DNA of 16,272 bases from Sergeia podlipaevii. Lineage: Eukaryota > Euglenozoa > Kinetoplastea > Trypanosomatida > Trypanosomatidae. Below, piece by piece: positions 1 through 7,599 of the stretch (position 1 is its first letter; the number at the start of each line of letters is the position of its first letter). Below the pieces are notes generated by a model. It did not search any database. It worked only from the letters and a program-made list of their open reading frames with translations, and was not told the origin of the DNA. The position numbers were made by a program, and so were the translations under genes. The stretch spans positions 1 through 16,272 of the forward strand of contig JASANZ010001800.1 in NCBI GenBank assembly GCA_030849805.1, written 5' to 3'.

Positions 1-147
1 GACGAGGACGAGGAGGCTGTGGTGGTGGGTGATGCACTGCCATACATCACCTTATCTCCATCCTCCTGTCTACAAGCGCTAAAGCGTAGTTGTGGGCGAG
101 TTCTATCGCTTGTTCCTGACACAGCAATCTGTCTCGAATTCGAATAA
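1..147 (+). CDS. possible C-terminal end of a plus-strand protein, cut by the window edge
   Basis: Frame 1 of the plus strand is open from the first base to a TAA at 145-147 and would encode the last 48 residues of a protein. It begins with an acidic run (DEDEE), then a mixed hydrophobic/polar stretch ending CLEFE. I do not recognise the family. In favour: there is no homopolymer run before the stop, and AT-rich low-complexity spacer begins directly after it. Against: a minus-strand frame is also open here and has an ATG at 45-47 that would give a Ser/Thr-rich N-terminus (MYGSASPTTT...) running out of the window. A pyrimidine-rich stretch on the minus strand (about 165-200) could serve that gene as a splice signal. 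If the plus reading is right, this gene converges on all the others. Confidence 0.4.
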   Translation, partial: DEDEEAVVVGDALPYITLSPSSCLQALKRSCGRVLSLVPDTAICLEFE

Positions 148-356
148 AGAGGCATTGTTGTATATATAAAAAAAGAAACAGGAGGGAGGGGGGGATGGCA
201 CCAATAATAATGAAAAAAAAACTCTAGAGAAACCTGGACGCCCTTTATACTGACAAAACAGCTTTTCACCCCTTTCCTCGGACTTTCTGCTCTTTTTCCT
301 CCTCCGTATAAACACCGCAAGTGTACGCAGAAAAGAGAAAGAAAACGTGAAGTACT

Positions 357-370
357 TATATATATATATA
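357..370. repeat. (TA)7 microsatellite
   Basis: Seven TA units in the AT-rich spacer, read directly from the sequence. Confidence 0.9.
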
Positions 371-579
371 AGCAGTGAGGGAACGCCTTCTGAAGAATAT
401 GCCACCCTTGACTAAATCAACAAAAGTGAGGGAAAGCAAAAAAAAAAAAAAATGCGCACGGAAAAAAAAGTGTCTTACAGAACAGAAAAGAGAGAGAATA
501 TATATTTCTGGCACACGCACAAACCAATTGTTGTCACCCTCTTGTGACCAAGTTCAGTACTTGATACAGAGTACTCTAG

Positions 580-603
580 CTCTCTCTCTCTCTCTCTCTC
601 TCT
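580..603 (+). repeat. (CT)12 microsatellite followed by A12
   Basis: Twelve CT units run straight into twelve A residues (604-615). On the plus strand this is a long pyrimidine tract and could mimic a trans-splicing signal, but no AG or ATG-led gene follows within a useful distance. Confidence 0.95.
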
Positions 604-832
604 AAAAAAAAAAAAGAAACCTTCCGTCGTAAGTGTTTATGTATATGTATTTGCTTTTTTGTTTTTGTTTTTTTTAGTGCGAGCGGGAGTCTCTTCCCAA
701 TACGCTTGCCAATATAATCGTTCTGCCGCTATGTAGGAACGCACACTTTGGAAAACAAAAAAGGAAGCTTTCACGCACGCGGGGAAAAATAGAAACTTTC
801 AATAACGCTTTTTTTCCTTCTTTTCCCCCAAA

Positions 833-860
833 TGATATAGGTCTTGCAAGACCTATATCA
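833..860. repeat. perfect 28-bp palindrome, no spacer
   Basis: The left half TGATATAGGTCTTG is followed at once by its exact reverse complement, giving 14 paired bases with no central loop; the symmetry ends at 832/861. It follows a plus-strand pyrimidine tract (808-829) and precedes an A-rich stretch. It could extrude as a cruciform, bind a dimeric protein, or form a hairpin in RNA from either strand. Its role is unknown, but its place in the candidate strand-switch spacer makes a link to termination or chromatin marking conceivable. Confidence 0.97.
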
Positions 861-966
861 AGAGCAACAATAATAAAATAAAAGTTAAAAAAAATGTATT
901 AAAAAAGACAATATAAAAAATAAACAACAAAAAGCAAAAAAAAAACTAATTATGTTATGGTTGTAT

Positions 967-1000
967 TATCTCTGCCTACACAAACTCTAAAGCAGAGATA
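967..1000. repeat. 9-bp stem inverted repeat with 16-nt loop
   Basis: TATCTCTGC (967-975) is the exact reverse complement of GCAGAGATA (992-1000), separated by 16 bases. It lies about 105 bp right of the 28-bp palindrome. It could be a simple hairpin in RNA; no U-run terminator follows directly on the plus strand. Confidence 0.85.
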
Positions 1001-2319
1001 TATGAATATACTTACTATGTATGCAACGTTGCCGTGTATCCACACGAAAGAAAAAAAATATCTAAAATGATAATAGTAATACCAAAAATAATCAACGCTG
1101 TAGGCCGCCCTTTACAAATGATATGATGTGGTTAATGTTCAAAAAAAAAAAAAGTATGTCAAGAAAAGCACAAAAGCAAAAAAAAAGAAGTGAAATACAG
1201 TTGAAAGCAATAAAGTCTGCGTACGTGCGCGCAAGTTCGCTCACTACGACCGACAATCAATAGCGACAGATCCTTGAACTGACGTTCATGAACAGCAGTC
1301 CAAAAAAAAAAAAGAAGGAAACCGCTTAGATTTTTTTTTTTAGGGGGGTGGAGAAATTAAATAAACATATTGGGCTGGTATGCGTAGACACACACATGTT
1401 CAACCGTCTTTATTTTTTTAAAACAAATGCAAGTAATAAAATATATCACATGCACCGCATAGAGCACAGGCGCCGTGTGGAAACAGACGTACACTACATC
1501 AAGCAACGCCATATATATATTGTTTGTGTGCCCGCCAGTCGCAATCACGTCTACAACAGCACAGTTGTAATGGAAAGCAATCCACTGCGTACAACNCGCT
1601 TGGGGAGGCTACACACCCTGTACATTGACGCCATTACTAATACTAACAAAAATGATAAAGAGTAGGAAACCCATACTCAAGTGAAAAAAAAAAGAGAAGA
1701 AAAACATATATAGATAAGCAAGTTTTGTAGGAAAAAAAAAAAGTTGTCGATGCTCTGACAGAAGGCGATACTCTCTCTTTTTCTATGATGTAGCATCTTT
1801 CTTTTCCTTTTTTTCCTCTTCTCTCTCCATCTAATCTACCTATCTCGTGGATTTACATACAAAAGATTCCAGTAATGCTATATATCTACCAGGCTCTCTC
1901 TCTCTCTCGCAAACACATTTTTTAAAAAATAATCTGCTATACTGAAAGTGACACAAACATTAGACAGGAGAGAAGAAGCTCAAGAAGAGAAAAAAGGAAA
2001 AGAGAAATGAACTCAAAGATGAAAAGATGAAAAAAAAAGAAAAAAAGCAAGCGCATTTGTCGCTGACAGGTAGCAAGGCATCTTGGGGGACAGGGGGCGT
2101 ATCAAAGTGTGCTGTGCAGCGCGTAGCATGAATCATTCTAGCTCTCCTCTCCCCCAGCTAGATACAAAATAACAACAAATAGCAGAAACACAACGAGAAC
2201 TCAGGAAAAGAAGCGAAAAAAGAAAAATAAACAGAAAATTGACATTTCAATTCAAAAGTGAAAAAAAAAGAAGATAAAGCGAAGGTGAGAAGGTGACCAT
2301 AAAGAAAACTGCCACCTCC

Positions 2320-3372
2320 TCACCATTTTCTATCCTGCATGGTATAATCCTTGTACGCATCAGCGGTAATGCCAAGCCCAATGCCATTCGTAGAGCGGGC
2401 GTACTGCTTGCGATAGTCATCCCCCCTGCGGTAGTCAATGCCATCCCCTGCTAGCTGAACCTGTTCATGACGCGTGCGTAGTGTCTCGCTCAAACCATCA
2501 CTGCTTTCTACCTTCTTACGGAAATTCTGGAGGAGGTTATCCTTGTAGGAGAAGCCAGCTCCACGCTCAGTCTTTGACAGATCTACTGCGCGTGGCTTCA
2601 TCGCGGTGCGGTCCTCACGCACGCACGTGTCCTGGCCCCACGTGCGGATCAGCATTGCGGTCTCATCCTCGGTAGGTGGACGATTACGGCCAGTGGGGTC
2701 CTTATCGCTACCATCTAAAGGGGCATTATGGAACGTAGCAGTGGTATTCGTCGATGCAAACGACGCTCCTGTACCCCTCACGGTGTTGCCGTTGCTACTG
2801 CTGTTGTGTGTGCCATAGAGATCCTCGCCGTCTGCCGCCTCTGCCTTCTTACGTTCATGTTCCTGCCTATCCAGCTCACGAAGAAACATCTCCTTGTTCA
2901 GCTCATGCAGAGAGGACTTGGCCGCTTGGCAAGTCGGATCAAGCGCCAGTACCCGCCCATACGCCTCCTTCGCCTCATCATACTTTTTACGAGCGTACTG
3001 GGCATCGGCAACACGAAGATGCCCCTTGTGCCAGTTTGCATCGAGGTCGACAGCTTTTTCAGCATCCTTGAGAGCCATCGCAGGACCGGAGAACATCGTC
3101 GACTTCAGATACGCCGCACTACGGTTGCTATAAAGAACAGCAGAGACTGATGCGGCCGCACTCGAGGGCAATAAATCAATCGCTCGCGTGTAGCACTTAA
3201 TTGCGGTCAGGTGGCTTCCGTGAGCAAAACATTGATTTCCAAGTGCCTTCCAGTCGTCCACAGACGGTGCGCCATCGCAACTGCTGCCATCACTACTTTT
3301 GTCTGTGAGCAGTGTTAGCTGTCGCTCAAGCTCTGGGGTGAGGGGAGCCTCCTTCTGCTTCTTGGGGGGCAT
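2320..3372 (-). CDS. TPR co-chaperone-like protein with Hsp70/Hsp90 carboxylate clamp
   Basis: A 350-residue protein starting at an ATG (3370-3372) and ending at TGA. Three tetratricopeptide repeats span roughly residues 40-73, 79-112 and 114-147. The five positions that form the two-carboxylate clamp in Hop/STI1-type TPR domains are visible: K42, N46 (WKALGN), N83 (YSNRSAAY), K116 and R120 (HKGHLR). By family knowledge this domain grips the EEVD tail of cytosolic Hsp70 or Hsp90, so I infer a co-chaperone or adaptor role. A charged helix (about 155-182) follows, then a Ser/Thr/Asn-rich linker. The C-terminal 110 residues contain ordered-looking blocks (TEDETAMLIRTWGQD, GIGLGITADAY, ending in RKW) that I cannot assign to a family. 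There is no signal peptide or membrane segment. It is the last gene of the minus-strand unit in this window. STI1 itself would have more TPRs and DP domains, so this is a smaller relative. Confidence 0.9.
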   Translation of the reverse strand: MPPKKQKEAPLTPELERQLTLLTDKSSDGSSCDGAPSVDDWKALGNQCFAHGSHLTAIKCYTRAIDLLPSSAAASVSAVLYSNRSAAYLKSTMFSGPAMALKDAEKAVDLDANWHKGHLRVADAQYARKKYDEAKEAYGRVLALDPTCQAAKSSLHELNKEMFLRELDRQEHERKKAEAADGEDLYGTHNSSSNGNTVRGTGASFASTNTTATFHNAPLDGSDKDPTGRNRPPTEDETAMLIRTWGQDTCVREDRTAMKPRAVDLSKTERGAGFSYKDNLLQNFRKKVESSDGLSETLRTRHEQVQLAGDGIDYRRGDDYRKQYARSTNGIGLGITADAYKDYTMQDRKW

Positions 3373-3463
3373 GAGAACACCCTGTTTGATTTATATAAAT
3401 GTATGTATGAATAAAATTCCTGTTGTTCGCTTCCCTCTAAGGGCGTAATATTGATTGTATTTG

Positions 3464-3483
3464 TATATATATATATATATATA
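3464..3483. repeat. (TA)10 microsatellite
   Basis: Ten TA units read directly. They would lie in the 5' UTR of the TPR gene if the splice site at 3578-3579 is used. Confidence 0.9.
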
Positions 3484-3577
3484 AATCGACACTGTAGAGG
3501 GGTGCTATGCAAAATTTTAAAAAGGAGGCTTACTATTGCCAATGATAACAATAGGAATAGCCTCTACGTAGGCGTCG

Positions 3578-3600
3578 CTGGAAAGAAAAGAAAAAAAGAA
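3578..3600 (-). promoter_or_regulatory. predicted spliced-leader acceptor of the TPR gene
   Basis: On the minus strand an unbroken run of about 20 pyrimidines (plus-strand purines 3580-3600) ends directly in CAG, with the AG at 3579-3578. This is the classical kinetoplastid trans-splice acceptor. Use of it would give a 5' UTR of about 205 nt before the ATG at 3372. It is a prediction from the tract and AG alone. Confidence 0.55.
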
Positions 3601-4041
3601 TTCTTTACACATGCATACATATATGCATACACACATACGATGCAATACAATACAATACAGATAAAAAAAAGAAACATAGGAGGGGAGAAAGGATGTGCAA
3701 CGCAAGATAAAGTCAAGAAACTCACACATCAACAAAGCTTGAGCAAATGCCGTAGTAGTCGTGAAAAGAAAAAGATGGATTAGTTTTTTTTTGGTTGTTG
3801 TTGCTATCGTCGTTTACAGGTTCAGCACAATATATAAGCAAGACCAACTAGTAAGAGCAGCTAGCAGAGAAAAAAAAATGAGAGATAAAAAAAAGTACAA
3901 ATAACAAAAGTGAGCGTGAGACATACCAAAGAAAAAAAAAAAGCATGCGCCGAAACAGAAGACAAGTAAGCACACTAGAAAATAGAAAAAAAAGCAAGGA
4001 ATCCAGAGATCAAGTGACAGAAGAAATAGAAGAAAAAAATG

Positions 4042-5661
4042 CTACTTCTCAATAGCCTCCACATCACTACCTGTCGACTCCACATTAGTCACGCACTCCC
4101 CTCTGCTAGACTCAGCAGAATGCACAATAGTGAAGAAAGGAGTAGCGATGTGATGTGCGGCGTCGTCAATTGTAGCGGAAGCCGGCAACGAGCATTCAGA
4201 CGTCTGTGCATCGGTGAGTGCTGCTTCATTGACACCGTCTGTGGCTCCATCCTCCTGTTGTCTGTCATATTTCGATAACAAGTCCTGCAGCGTCTCCGAG
4301 AGGTAGCACGCATCCACGATAGAGCTCTGCAAGCCTTTCACATGCGAGTCGCCGTTATTAAAAAAGCAGTATACTTCACGATTACGACACGGCACAGCGT
4401 GGCCGACGCCATCACTATCACCACCCCTACTTTCACCGCGGCACAGAAAATTCATAATTCGGTCCGTCCACACAGCGATGCCATTCGGTCCGTAGTCGCC
4501 CACATGTGATCCAAGAGACCCATGAAGGCGGAGATACATAAACTCTACCCCAGTATCCACAGGAGTGGCGAACGTGGTGGCCACATCTGTCACGTCATGT
4601 GCTACCACAAGTGCCCATCCAAGTGATCGGAGAAGAGTAAAGGTATCTGGGTGGAACCAAGATCGGTGTCGAAACTCTACTGCCACGCGCACACGCCTGC
4701 GAGTAAGTTCCATGTATCGGCCGTTGCGTGCCCACCGCTCAGATGATGACGACGACGATGACGACGGCGCACTCGTGTCTGCTGCTGCTGCTGCTGAAGA
4801 GCAATGCAGGCACTTACACTGGCCATTCGACGAATTCACTTCCTCCCTGTATGTGACTGTGTCTTTAGGGAGTCTAGCATCCAACTCCGCGAGTCTGGCT
4901 AGGTGGAGGGAAGAACGATGAAAAGACGGGGGCAGTTGTAGTAGTACAGGTCCAATAAAGGGCTCAAGAGCGGCACAGCACTCGCCAAAATACGTGCATA
5001 TGTGGCTCTCCATCACGGCATCGCTAATCGCGAGCTGCTTGACATGGGTAAGATAGTTATTGGCCTTGACTGTAAAGATGAACCTCTGCGGGTCCACGTT
5101 GTAGATAGCGTTGCTAGGAATTGAACTGCCTTGAATGTCGCCGCCGCTACTGTCGTAATTTTTGTGATTATATTCTTCATGTTTCTGTTGCTGCTGCACC
5201 TCTTCTTTATCCCCTCCAAAGACTAGCCGATTCGCACACATTCCCTTTACTCTACTACCGCTATTGCTGCTGCTGCCGCCGCCATGACGCACCATGTCTC
5301 CCCAGGAGGCCCATGCAGCCGCCTCCGCCACCTTATGATAAAGGTAGCAGTGCTCTAGTGCGTTGAACTTGAGTCTGTATTGACTCAATAGCGTCCGCAT
5401 CGACCGATCACCGCCTGCGCTGCTAGGAACCGCGTTTAAAGAGCTAACTCCGATGCGCAGTCTTGGAAATCCCGGAACCTCAACGCGATGCGGAACTGAA
5501 AAAAGAGAACCCCACCCGTGCGAGACGCGGCCAGAGGCACCATAAGGAGAATGAAGAATAGTGGGACGGGCTCCGTTCACTCCTGGCACCACGCGCTGCT
5601 GCAAATACGCGTGTGCAGGTACAAAATGAGGTTCGATGTCATCCTCCCTCATGCGTTTCAT
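4042..5661 (-). CDS. DUF72 (YecE-like) protein with low-complexity insertions
   Basis: A 539-residue protein from the first in-frame ATG (5659-5661) to TAG; the frame extends 11 codons upstream but only to a TTG. The DUF72 signature blocks appear in order: GVSSL (71-75), FNALEHCYLY (99-108, matching the usual F..VE...TFY), FIFTVKANNYLTH (194-206), GPVLLQLPPSF (237-247), VAVEFRHRSWF (326-336), AHDVTD (354-359), YLRLHG (376-381) and VYCFFNNGD (430-438). DUF72 proteins form a TIM-barrel-like family, common in bacteria and archaea, with no settled biochemical activity. Typical members are about 240-300 residues. The extra length here comes from a Gly/Ser/Gln-rich insertion (about 128-184), a Ser/Ala-rich insertion with a CKCLHC motif (about 276-309), and an acidic C-terminal tail. 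There is no signal peptide. Family assignment is firm; function is unknown. Confidence 0.9.
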   Translation of the reverse strand: MKRMREDDIEPHFVPAHAYLQQRVVPGVNGARPTILHSPYGASGRVSHGWGSLFSVPHRVEVPGFPRLRIGVSSLNAVPSSAGGDRSMRTLLSQYRLKFNALEHCYLYHKVAEAAAWASWGDMVRHGGGSSSNSGSRVKGMCANRLVFGGDKEEVQQQQKHEEYNHKNYDSSGGDIQGSSIPSNAIYNVDPQRFIFTVKANNYLTHVKQLAISDAVMESHICTYFGECCAALEPFIGPVLLQLPPSFHRSSLHLARLAELDARLPKDTVTYREEVNSSNGQCKCLHCSSAAAAADTSAPSSSSSSSSERWARNGRYMELTRRRVRVAVEFRHRSWFHPDTFTLLRSLGWALVVAHDVTDVATTFATPVDTGVEFMYLRLHGSLGSHVGDYGPNGIAVWTDRIMNFLCRGESRGGDSDGVGHAVPCRNREVYCFFNNGDSHVKGLQSSIVDACYLSETLQDLLSKYDRQQEDGATDGVNEAALTDAQTSECSLPASATIDDAAHHIATPFFTIVHSAESSRGECVTNVESTGSDVEAIEK

Positions 5662-5728
5662 GATGTCGAATGGGTAGAATATGAAGAAATGCAATTTCAG
5701 ATGAGAAGGAAGAAATATATATTGCCGA

Positions 5729-5774
5729 CTGAAATATTTTTTATGAGCACAAAGAGAAAAGAAAGGAAAAAAAA
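5729..5774 (-). promoter_or_regulatory. predicted spliced-leader acceptor of the DUF72 gene
   Basis: A minus-strand pyrimidine tract (plus-strand purines 5751-5774) is followed about 20 bases later by ATTTCAG, with the AG at 5730-5729. It would leave a 5' UTR of 67 nt before the ATG at 5661. A second pyrimidine stretch nearer the gene has no AG before the start codon, which supports this choice. Confidence 0.4.
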
Positions 5775-6744
5775 CTACCCTTGCACGATAATGTTTCGTC
5801 TTCCTGTCGCGAATGAGTGCGATGGCTTCCAGTGAAATGAAAGATGTGGAATAACAAAGAAAAAGAGGGGGGGGGAGGCACCCCTATAAAGAAAGAAGAA
5901 AAAAAAAGATGGACACTTATACTAAAAGAAAGAAGAGAAAGAGGAAGAACGAAAAGATTCAGTGAGCTGAAGAAAAAGAAAATATTAAATAAAGATAGCT
6001 TCAAGAAGAAATAGGTTTAGTAGAGGTCAGCTGCAACAATGTTTTTTTGTTTCCTTTTGGAAAAAAGAAGGGGTTGATGGCTACACAAAAACAACTAACA
6101 TTCAAGGTAACAACACGAGAAAAATACAAATACGTGTTCTTCCACTGTAGAAATGACTGCCAAAACAACTGCACAACACTGCCAACACCAGCAATCCATA
6201 TATACCCACCTTCTCCCTCTCTCTCTTAAACAAACTGTCGCTTTCAACTACTCGTCAATGGAGATTATAACAAAAACACAGAATAGAGAGAAAGTGAGAA
6301 GTGAAAAAAAAAAAGTAGCTTCACTACACCTAGAATTCCAAGTATATAGCCAGAACGACCATAGATAGATACATATAGGCGTAGCGTACTGACTATTCTT
6401 GTCGTTTGTCATCTCTATATGTACACCAATAAATGTATATTTTTCCTTTTTATTCTCCAGTCTGCTGGCTTTCTTGCTCTTCATCATCTGCCTGACTTGT
6501 GCAAAAACACTCTGCACTCATAGAGAGAGTGACATATATAAAGAATGTAGAAGGAAACAAGTGAGGAGAGCATTCAAGGGGAGTAAAAAGAAAAAAGCCC
6601 ACAACAAACGAACAAACAAACAAAAGAAAAACTATTCCCTTCTATCATGTTATCTCCTTCCTTCATTTTCATCCTCACTCGAGAATCCCTTTTTCTTCGG
6701 CAAATCTATCATGCTGCAAGCAAAAAGAAAAAGATCAATAACAA

Positions 6745-6770
6745 ACACACACACACACACATATATATAT
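6745..6770. repeat. (CA)8 joined to (TA)n microsatellite
   Basis: A CA tract (about 6745-6760) passes directly into alternating AT (6761-6770). Purely descriptive. Confidence 0.9.
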
Positions 6771-7599
6771 GCAACAATACAAAACAGCGTTCATAAAACC
6801 AAGAAATTAACGATCGTAAACTTCAAAGAAATGGTCGCCTAAAAAAGGTTATTTTCTCTCCATCACGTCCTTTACTTTCTCGGTCATTCAAGCTGCAATA
6901 AAGCGCAAGTGTATAATTTTCTTCTTCCGCTCATTGGCAAATCTGAAATGGTAACAACAGCAAAATAAAAAAAAAGTGATGAAGAGGCATATATAACCAT
7001 TCACCAAGCAAGCTTATGAACAATCGGGTAGAAGCCAGAAACGTAAGTGCTTCTTCTTCTTCTCTTATCCTTCAGATGAGAGCTCATTGAAGCACGCAAA
7101 CACACCGAGGCATTCACCTGCTCGCTCTCGCATACACACACATACACACACATACATGCGTATTCAGTGGTTCATTTTTTCTTGGTTATCGATTTTAATT
7201 CCTCTTTTTTTAAAAAAAAAAAAAGCTGAACCACATTGTTCGTATTACGGAGGTGCGATCTACGAGCAAGGCGTTTCCCTCCTTCGTGTAGCACCGTGAC
7301 AGCCATTCTAACACCGAAGTATCAAAAACCTGAGATATTTCTTTTTACCGTACACTCAAATTTGATTTTTCATTTGCAAAAAACAAACATACCCTCGCAA
7401 CTGTATCCCATTTTTGAAAAGCCTTATCCGTTTGATGCAGAAGGTAAGAGGAAATAAGAAAGAGAAATTCATCCTATCATATTTTCCCCCTGTGGGGTGC
7501 TATTATGTGTTGTGTTTTCCAGCACCACTGCTTCCACTGTTTTCCCCTACGCTCCCACCTGTATACGCTCATTAAAAGACTTCAAAGACAGTGAAGGGC

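Larger units (their letters stand above)
148..2319. other. gene-poor spacer; candidate convergent strand-switch region
   Basis: I see no convincing gene in this stretch of about 2.2 kb. It is AT-rich and crowded with A runs on the plus strand (A15 at 438-452, A12 at 604-615, A13 at 1141-1153, A12 at 1302-1313, A11 at 1732-1742) and one T11 (1331-1341). Long plus-strand pyrimidine tracts lie at 263-308 and 1771-1846. It must contain the 3' UTR of the TPR gene on the minus strand. If the frame at 1-147 is a plus-strand gene, this is where two polycistronic units meet. About 1370-1665 is less repetitive than the rest but gives no recognisable protein or RNA. One base (1596) is N. No tRNA-like A/B boxes were found by eye. 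Confidence 0.5.
3373..4041. other. intergenic: 5' UTR/splice region of TPR gene and 3' UTR of DUF72 gene
   Basis: No gene is supported here. The part near 3372 contains the proposed trans-splice site and a (TA)10 tract; the remainder is A/G-rich on the plus strand, hence U/C-rich in the minus-strand transcript. A small hairpin (ATGCATA at 3611-3617, TATGCAT at 3622-3628, 4-base loop) lies just upstream of the splice tract. Confidence 0.7.
5662..7599. other. long intergenic spacer (3' UTR of phosphatase gene, 5' region of DUF72 gene)
   Basis: About 1.9 kb with no supported gene, the longest spacer between two certain genes in the window. It holds many A/G runs, plus-strand pyrimidine tracts (about 6206-6230, 6637-6680, 7051-7074), a CA/TA microsatellite, and a T7A13 run (7205-7224). 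The stretch about 7225-7460 is less repetitive and contains an imperfect inverted repeat (7250-7295). Short frames here translate to low-complexity peptides. Confidence 0.6.

Noticed and set aside
103..405. 100-codon minus-strand frame near the left edge
   Set aside because: It covers low-complexity A/T and poly-pyrimidine spacer, giving Phe/Ser/Leu runs; typical of a spurious frame.
1348..1665. 105-codon plus-strand open frame in the spacer
   Set aside because: It opens with GTG, contains the N, has no recognisable motif, and its codons follow the local AT-rich composition. Not enough to call a gene.
148..2319. tRNA, 5S rRNA or snRNA genes, which often sit in strand-switch regions
   Set aside because: I looked for B-box-like GGTTCRANNCC sequences and acceptor-stem pairing on both strands and saw none. 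A covariance-model search would be decisive.
4565..4921. Plus-strand frame with a poly-Asp run
   Set aside because: The Asp run is the antisense of the poly-Ser insertion in the DUF72 protein; shadow frame.
5741..7457. Several 60-150-codon frames in the 1.9-kb spacer on both strands
   Set aside because: They translate to Lys-, Phe- or Ser-rich low-complexity peptides from purine/pyrimidine runs, with no domain motif.
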